Shown: in pieces, positions 59,413 through 64,000 of the stretch
How positions within the stretch are numbered: the stretch's first letter is position 1
Layout: every line of letters begins with the position of its first letter
DNA from: Niveispirillum sp.
Lineage (GTDB): Bacteria > Pseudomonadota > Alphaproteobacteria > Azospirillales > Azospirillaceae
Reading direction: 5' to 3'
NCBI RefSeq assembly: GCF_017996735.1
Contig: NZ_JAGOGJ010000022.1
Coordinates: forward strand, 1-64,000
Length of the DNA stretch: 64,000 nucleotides
Made by a program: the position numbers and the translations under genes
Notes under the pieces: generated by a model
The model's input: the letters and a program-made list of their open reading frames with translations, nothing else
The model's database searches: none
What the model was told of the DNA's origin: nothing

Positions 59413-60696
59413 TTATTTCTGCGTGGGGGAACCGTCGGGGCGCACGGGCGTCAAACGCCCGCCCAGCAGCCAGACGGCAAGGATGGAAAGCGGCACCAGC
59501 GCGGCGCCCAGCGCGAAGATCGGCGCATAGGATTGGGCGGTCATCACCGGCACCAGCCAGGTGGTGATCAGGACGCCAGCCACCGCCGCCGTCCCGGAAA
59601 TGCCGGCCAGCGTGCCGACTGACCGGCCGGAAAACAGGTCGCTGGGCAGGGTCTGGATATTGCCGATCGCTGTCTGGAACCCGAACAGGATCACGGCAAT
59701 CAACAGCACGGCGGCCAGCGGTGTGGCGGCACCGGCCGTCAGCAGCAGCGACGGCAGCATGATCACCCCGCCCAGTGTGATGACGGTCCGGCGCACCCGC
59801 CCGACCTGCCAGCCCCGGTGCAACAGACGCCCGGCCAGCCAGCCGCCGAACAGGCTGCCCAGCATGGCGCCGACATAGGGAACCCAGGCGAACAGGCCGA
59901 TCTGCTTGATATCAAAGCCAAAGGTTTCCGCCAGATAGATGGGCAGCCAGGACACGAACAGCCACCAGACCGGATCAATGAAGAAACGGCAGAGGATGAC
60001 GGCCCAGCTTTCAGGGTGGCGCAGGATCTGGCCCCAGGTCGGGGCGTAATCGCCGCCGGCGGGTGCTCCCGCCGATTGCCGGCCCGACAGGATATGCTGA
60101 CGCTCGGCTTCGGTGATCCAGGGATGCCCCTCCGGCCCGGCGCGGTAGACCAGCAGCCAGGGCACCAGCCAGGCGAACCCCAGCAGACCGACCAGCAGGA
60201 ACGTCGCCTTCCAGCCGATGGCGAGATAAAGGATGGCGATCAGCGGGGCGGAGACGATGGAGCCCAGTGAAGCACCGGCATTAAACAGGCCCTGGGCAAA
60301 GGCCCGTTCGCGCACCGGAAACCATTCGGCATTGGCCTTGGCGGCCCCCGGCCAGGCGCCAGCCTCCGACACGCCCAGCAGGGCGCGGAACAGGCTGAAG
60401 CTCAGGACCGAACTGGCCAGCGCATGCAGGGCGATGGCCACCGACCAGACGGCGATGGACAGGGCGAAGCCGATACGCGTGCCGACCTGATCGAACAGCC
60501 GCCCGAACAGCGACTGGCCCAGGGCATAGAAGATCATGAAGATGGTGACCAGCAGGGCGTAATCTTCCTTGGTCGCCCCGATCTCTGGCGCGATTTCCGG
60601 CCACATCACCGCCAGCGCGTTGCGGTCGATATAGTTGACGACGGTCGCCACGCCGATCAGGGCGATGATCAGCCATCTGAGATTGGGCAGCTTCAC
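59413..60696 (-). CDS. MFS carrier of the hexuronate (ExuT-like) anion:cation symporter type
   Basis: Inner-membrane carrier of 427 residues with about 12 hydrophobic segments. The opening (RWLIIALIGVATVVNYIDR), the following ALAVMWPEIAPEIGATKEDY and the GxSEAGAWPGAAK stretch are typical of the ACS family that takes up hexuronates and related sugar acids. The start is a GTG at 60696 preceded by GGGGAGGAA; there is no better ATG. It lies 31 bases after the PL17 gene and 18 before the SDR gene, all on one strand. Import of the unsaturated uronate or DEH produced by the lyases is the likely task; the exact substrate is inferred from context. Confidence 0.88.
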   Translation of the reverse strand: MKLPNLRWLIIALIGVATVVNYIDRNALAVMWPEIAPEIGATKEDYALLVTIFMIFYALGQSLFGRLFDQVGTRIGFALSIAVWSVAIALHALASSVLSFSLFRALLGVSEAGAWPGAAKANAEWFPVRERAFAQGLFNAGASLGSIVSAPLIAILYLAIGWKATFLLVGLLGFAWLVPWLLVYRAGPEGHPWITEAERQHILSGRQSAGAPAGGDYAPTWGQILRHPESWAVILCRFFIDPVWWLFVSWLPIYLAETFGFDIKQIGLFAWVPYVGAMLGSLFGGWLAGRLLHRGWQVGRVRRTVITLGGVIMLPSLLLTAGAATPLAAVLLIAVILFGFQTAIGNIQTLPSDLFSGRSVGTLAGISGTAAVAGVLITTWLVPVMTAQSYAPIFALGAALVPLSILAVWLLGGRLTPVRPDGSPTQK

Positions 60697-60727
60697 GGCC
60701 GTTCCTCCCCGGTTTTATGGTTTGCGC

Positions 60728-62920
60728 TCATGGCTGCAGATCGAACCGGGCAAACGGGCCCTGCCAGCGGACAGGCGCGCCATCGACGACCACCTCATGT
60801 CCGGCATCGGCCGCGGGATTGTCGGAAATGGCCAGACGCAGGCGCGCACCCGTGGCCAGGGTCAGGGTCACGACGTCACCCCCCGGCCCCGTCACATGCG
60901 ACAGGTCGGCAATACGGCTGCGCCCGCGCAACGTATATTCCGCCGCCCCGTTATATTCCCCATGCGGTTCCAGAACGCCGACGAAGCTGGCCGCTGTGGC
61001 ATTGTCCAGACGCTGGATCAGGATCGGTTCGCGGCGCAGATTAAATTTCGGATCATTCGCCCCGCTTTCCGCCAGCATGGCGGTCGCACCCGCCTGCGGC
61101 AGGAAGCGGTAGGTATAGAACCGGTCGCCCTGCAGCCAGGTCAGCGTGGCATTGCCCGCCGCCGGCGTGCCCGTGGCATCGACCCAGATATGCTGATACC
61201 CGGCACCCTTGCCCAGCACGGGGCGGATCTCGGTGTTGGAGGTCAGCGGGAAACCCACATCCATGATATGGCCGCGATAATGCAGCGGCAGGTCCAGCCG
61301 GGCCGGCTTGTCCGACCGCACCTTCATCAGATCGATGACCACCGGCTTGTCCAGGTCCGCATGGCCCAGCAGGGCCAGGGTGCGGGTGAACGTGACCCCG
61401 TCATAGGCCCCTTCCATGCGGGCCGACACGATGCGCATCTGATCATCGGCATGGAAGAACAGGGGCGTGGGTGCCAACGGCTGGGCGCGTTTCAGCTCAC
61501 CATCAAAATGGCTGGTCTCGTTCACGACCAGGGTGTTGTGGGCCACCGTCTGTTTGGCCCAACTGGTATTTTCCGGCAGATAGACGCCGCCCGACTTGGT
61601 CTCGATATTCAGGAAACGGGCGGCACCATAATCGGCCACCACTTCCGCCCCATTATCATAAAAGATCCAGGACAGCTTGTCGAAATGGCCATGGCCCATG
61701 CCCTGGGCGGTGTTCTTGGCCACCAGCACCTGATGCTTGGGGCCGGTGCCGGCGCGCAGGATGGCCAGGCTGCCATGGGTTCCGTCCGGCCCATCGCCCA
61801 GGTTCTGGGAGGTGAAGGCAAAGGGGGTGGCCTTGGCCGTCGCAACCCCGGCCGACAGGGCCGCCCCATCGGGTGTCAGCACCGCCTTGCCCTGCATCTG
61901 CGCCACCGACAGGAAGCCGGTGTCGCCGGTCCGGGCATAGGCGATGGCGACGGCCTGATACAGTTCCTCGGTCGCCAGGCCCTTATCCTTCATGGCGTCA
62001 TTCAGGGGGAAGAACAGGCCGCCATAGGTCAGGTTGACGGTTGTGCGCACCGCCTTCAGCAGCACGCTGTCGCGGCGCTTGAATATTTCGCGCTGCGGGT
62101 CGTTCTGGTCGATGGCGCGGGCAAAGCCGATGAAGGGCAGCAACGCATAGCGCTGATAATAGGGCCCTTCCTCGTAATAGCCGTCGGGGGAGAAAAGCTG
62201 GTCCACCTGTTTCAGGAACCCGGCCTTGCCCGACTTGTCCAGGCCCAGCAACGCCTTGTCCACCAGATCGCGGTCGCGCAGGACGTAACCCGTCATGCCC
62301 ACCGCCGCCACGGCCCAGGTGGCATGATTATGGATCAGGTTGAAATTCCTGGGCGCCCCATCGGACAGGAACCGGGCCATGGGCCGGAACACCTTGTCCT
62401 CGATAATCTTGCGGTCCTTTTCCGCCAGGGCGGCGCGCACCGCGTCATAGCCCTGGATGGCATAAAACAGCCAGTTGCTATCATTCAGCGTCTGCCAGAA
62501 CAGTCGGCCCGGTATCTGCCCCCGTCCCGCCGGATGCGGCCCCAGGCTGGGATAGACCTGCGCATAAGCCAGCAGCATGTCGCGGCTGAACTCCGCATAG
62601 GCCTTGTCGCCCGTGATGGCGTAAAGCGCGCCGGCATCGTACAGCGCGCGGAAATTCCGCTTATGCTGTTCATGGGTGTAGCCGCCGCCGGGGTCCTTGG
62701 GCACCGGCACCTGTATGCCGGCCTGACGCACCGCCTCCACCGTCGCTATGGCGCGGGCCAGTTCGGCGGCGAATAACGGGTTCTGGCGGGCATCGCGCAT
62801 GGCCTGACGCCCGGCCTCATCCACCAGAACGGGGGCCGTGTCGGCGGTGGCCGCCTGGGCCATGGGTGCGGCGGCCAGCAGCGCAAGGGCCGCCAGGGCG
62901 AAGGGATGGCGATGGTTCAT
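60728..62920 (-). CDS. PL17 oligoalginate lyase (exo-type), secreted
   Basis: Polysaccharide lyase of 730 residues with a signal peptide (MNHRHPFALAALALLAAAPM, cut near AQA). The N-terminal alpha-toroid and C-terminal heparinase II/III-like beta-sheet domain are those of family PL17, which releases unsaturated monomers from alginate oligosaccharides. Residues matching the PL17 active site are seen: Asn198-His199 in IHNHATW, the Tyr254-Tyr255 pair in EEGPYYQRY, and GHGHFDKLSW with its histidines. The ATG at 62920 follows a strong AGGGAGGA site. It lies 27 bases after the PL6 gene. Expected location is the periplasm, where it would finish the work of the PL6 enzyme and feed the adjacent MFS carrier. 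Confidence 0.92.
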   Translation of the reverse strand: MNHRHPFALAALALLAAAPMAQAATADTAPVLVDEAGRQAMRDARQNPLFAAELARAIATVEAVRQAGIQVPVPKDPGGGYTHEQHKRNFRALYDAGALYAITGDKAYAEFSRDMLLAYAQVYPSLGPHPAGRGQIPGRLFWQTLNDSNWLFYAIQGYDAVRAALAEKDRKIIEDKVFRPMARFLSDGAPRNFNLIHNHATWAVAAVGMTGYVLRDRDLVDKALLGLDKSGKAGFLKQVDQLFSPDGYYEEGPYYQRYALLPFIGFARAIDQNDPQREIFKRRDSVLLKAVRTTVNLTYGGLFFPLNDAMKDKGLATEELYQAVAIAYARTGDTGFLSVAQMQGKAVLTPDGAALSAGVATAKATPFAFTSQNLGDGPDGTHGSLAILRAGTGPKHQVLVAKNTAQGMGHGHFDKLSWIFYDNGAEVVADYGAARFLNIETKSGGVYLPENTSWAKQTVAHNTLVVNETSHFDGELKRAQPLAPTPLFFHADDQMRIVSARMEGAYDGVTFTRTLALLGHADLDKPVVIDLMKVRSDKPARLDLPLHYRGHIMDVGFPLTSNTEIRPVLGKGAGYQHIWVDATGTPAAGNATLTWLQGDRFYTYRFLPQAGATAMLAESGANDPKFNLRREPILIQRLDNATAASFVGVLEPHGEYNGAAEYTLRGRSRIADLSHVTGPGGDVVTLTLATGARLRLAISDNPAADAGHEVVVDGAPVRWQGPFARFDLQP

Positions 62921-62947
62921 GTTATTCCTCCCTGAAATGATCCGGGC

Positions 62948-64000
62948 TTACGGCTTGGGCGTGCCCGTAAATTCATTGTCCTTGATGGTGACCACCGGGT
63001 CCCCCACCGTGCGGGTCGTCTTGATCCCGCCGCTGTCGGTGAAGCGGTTGCCGGTGATGCGGATACCCTGCACGCCATACAGGCGCAGGGATGGCACCTC
63101 CGTCCCCGTACCGGCGCGGGTGACGCGGTTGTCGGTGAAATCCAGGCGGGGGCCGAAAGTGCTTTCATCCTTGCCACCGCGATAGAGCGACAGGACGCCC
63201 CCCTTCACATCGGTGAAGTCCGATCCAGTGACCTCCACCCGCTCGGCATTGTAGAGGCCCAGATCATCCGTTTCGGCATCCAGCTTCAGGGCGGTGCCGC
63301 TGATTTTCTCAAACCGCGAACCCTCCACCCGGATCAGGCCGGCCAGGGTGCCCTTGCCGGCCGCGATGGCGTGAAAGGCGTTGTTGACGTCCAGGCCCGT
63401 GAAGGTGACGTCTTCGATCCGCAGCTCATAATTCCGGCCCATACCGTCGGCGGTGCGGATGGCGGCGTTGCCTGTGGCGTCGGGTGCGTCTGCCCCATTG
63501 ATGGTCAGCCCGGTCAGGCGCAGGCTCCCCCCCTCCTCCACCCGGAACAGGGTGGGGCGGGTGAACCGGATGTCGCCGGGACCGCGCAGCCAGAGCGGCC
63601 TGGTCACCACCAGCACCTCATCCACACGGTAAAGCCCGCTGGACAGCGACAGCACATCCCCCGCCCCGGCCTTGGCAAAGGCGGCGGACAGGGTGCCGTC
63701 ACCGGGCGGCACGTCCAGGGTGCGGCCTGTGCCGAAACCGACCGGTTGCTGGTCCTTGGGATACCAGGGAACACCCACATCGGCCCTGGTGATGGGCGTC
63801 AGGTCCCGCCGCACCCCCACGCCGGCCAGGACCGGATCGGTGGGGTACAGCAGGCCGTTGGGCGCGCGGGCCAGTTCCACGGGCCGCCGGGCGATGCCGG
63901 GAACGTCCAGCGCCGCCTTCTTCGCTGGCGCCTGGACATTGCCGTCAAAGGCGATGCCCGCGATGCTGTCCATGACCCGGAAGGTCTCCGTATCATCCGC
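62948..64000 (-). CDS. PL6 alginate lyase, C-terminal part (5' end beyond the window)
   Basis: The frame is open from the stop at 62948 to the last base, so the ATG at 63973 is internal and the gene starts outside the window; 350 residues are visible. The first ~75 (ending ADVGVPWYPK) resemble the end of the catalytic domain of PL6 (chondroitinase B-like) lyases, with the characteristic NGLLYPTDP. The rest is the second parallel beta-helix domain of two-domain PL6 enzymes, with repeated short strands such as LRIEDVTFTGL and VRVEG- or VEVTGSDF-like turns. The catalytic residues of PL6 lie in the missing part and cannot be checked. As first visible gene of the alginate operon it would cut polymeric alginate outside or in the periplasm. 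Confidence 0.85.
   Translation of the reverse strand, partial: ADDTETFRVMDSIAGIAFDGNVQAPAKKAALDVPGIARRPVELARAPNGLLYPTDPVLAGVGVRRDLTPITRADVGVPWYPKDQQPVGFGTGRTLDVPPGDGTLSAAFAKAGAGDVLSLSSGLYRVDEVLVVTRPLWLRGPGDIRFTRPTLFRVEEGGSLRLTGLTINGADAPDATGNAAIRTADGMGRNYELRIEDVTFTGLDVNNAFHAIAAGKGTLAGLIRVEGSRFEKISGTALKLDAETDDLGLYNAERVEVTGSDFTDVKGGVLSLYRGGKDESTFGPRLDFTDNRVTRAGTGTEVPSLRLYGVQGIRITGNRFTDSGGIKTTRTVGDPVVTIKDNEFTGTPKP

Overview
This window is almost entirely one hybrid polyketide / non-ribosomal peptide gene cluster. It is flanked on the left by a divergent export operon and on the right by a convergent alginate-degradation operon. The DNA is very G+C rich, so long open frames also occur on the wrong strands. 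Gene content and the alginate set (PL6, PL17, hexuronate-type MFS carrier, SDR reductase) suggest a Gram-negative proteobacterium, probably an alphaproteobacterium. That placement is inference; no rRNA or tRNA is present to confirm it.

Layout. Bases 1-1896 (minus strand) hold a cyclic-peptide-type ABC exporter, cut by the left edge, and a small membrane protein with a zinc-ribbon tail. Bases 1897-2352 carry the divergent control region, with a perfect 16-bp palindrome at 2004-2019. Bases 2353-58393 (plus strand) form one tightly packed operon of nine genes: a loading/PKS protein, a type II thioesterase, an MbtH-like protein with an unusual C-terminal extension, two PKS proteins, a PKS/aminotransferase/NRPS hybrid, another PKS, a three-module NRPS, and a final NRPS/PKS protein ending in a thioesterase. 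Several junctions are 4-base ATGA or GTGA stop/start overlaps. Bases 58394-58641 hold strong hairpins between the converging operons. Bases 58642-64000 (minus strand) hold the SDR, the carrier, the PL17 lyase and a PL6 lyase that runs off the right edge.

Assembly line as read from motifs: AL-pseudoKR-MT-PCP / KS-AT-DH-KR-ACP // KS-AT-DH-KR-ACP // KS-AT-KR-ACP // KS-AT-ACP-aminotransferase-C-A(Asn-like)-PCP // KS-AT-(dead KR)-ACP // C-A(Gly)-NMT-PCP, C-A(unassigned)-PCP-E, C-A(Gly)-PCP // C-A(Gly)-PCP, KS-AT-KR-ACP-TE. The predicted product is a macrocycle of a long unsaturated beta-amino acid, Asn extended by one malonate with its ketone retained, sarcosine, one D-amino acid, Gly, and Gly extended by one malonate and reduced (a GABOB unit). 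This is exactly the building-block order of the microsclerodermin/pedein family, known from sponges and myxobacteria. In that family the Asn+malonate unit is a pyrrolidinone and the D-residue is tryptophan. The match is by architecture and motifs, not by a database search.

The most notable points are this pathway next to an alginate locus in a probable alphaproteobacterium; the MbtH fusion; the NRPS-like loading module with a pseudo-ketoreductase and an arginine-methyltransferase-like domain; the dead KR exactly where the pyrrolidinone needs a ketone; two atypical dehydratases; and the absence of any hydroxylase or halogenase in the window.
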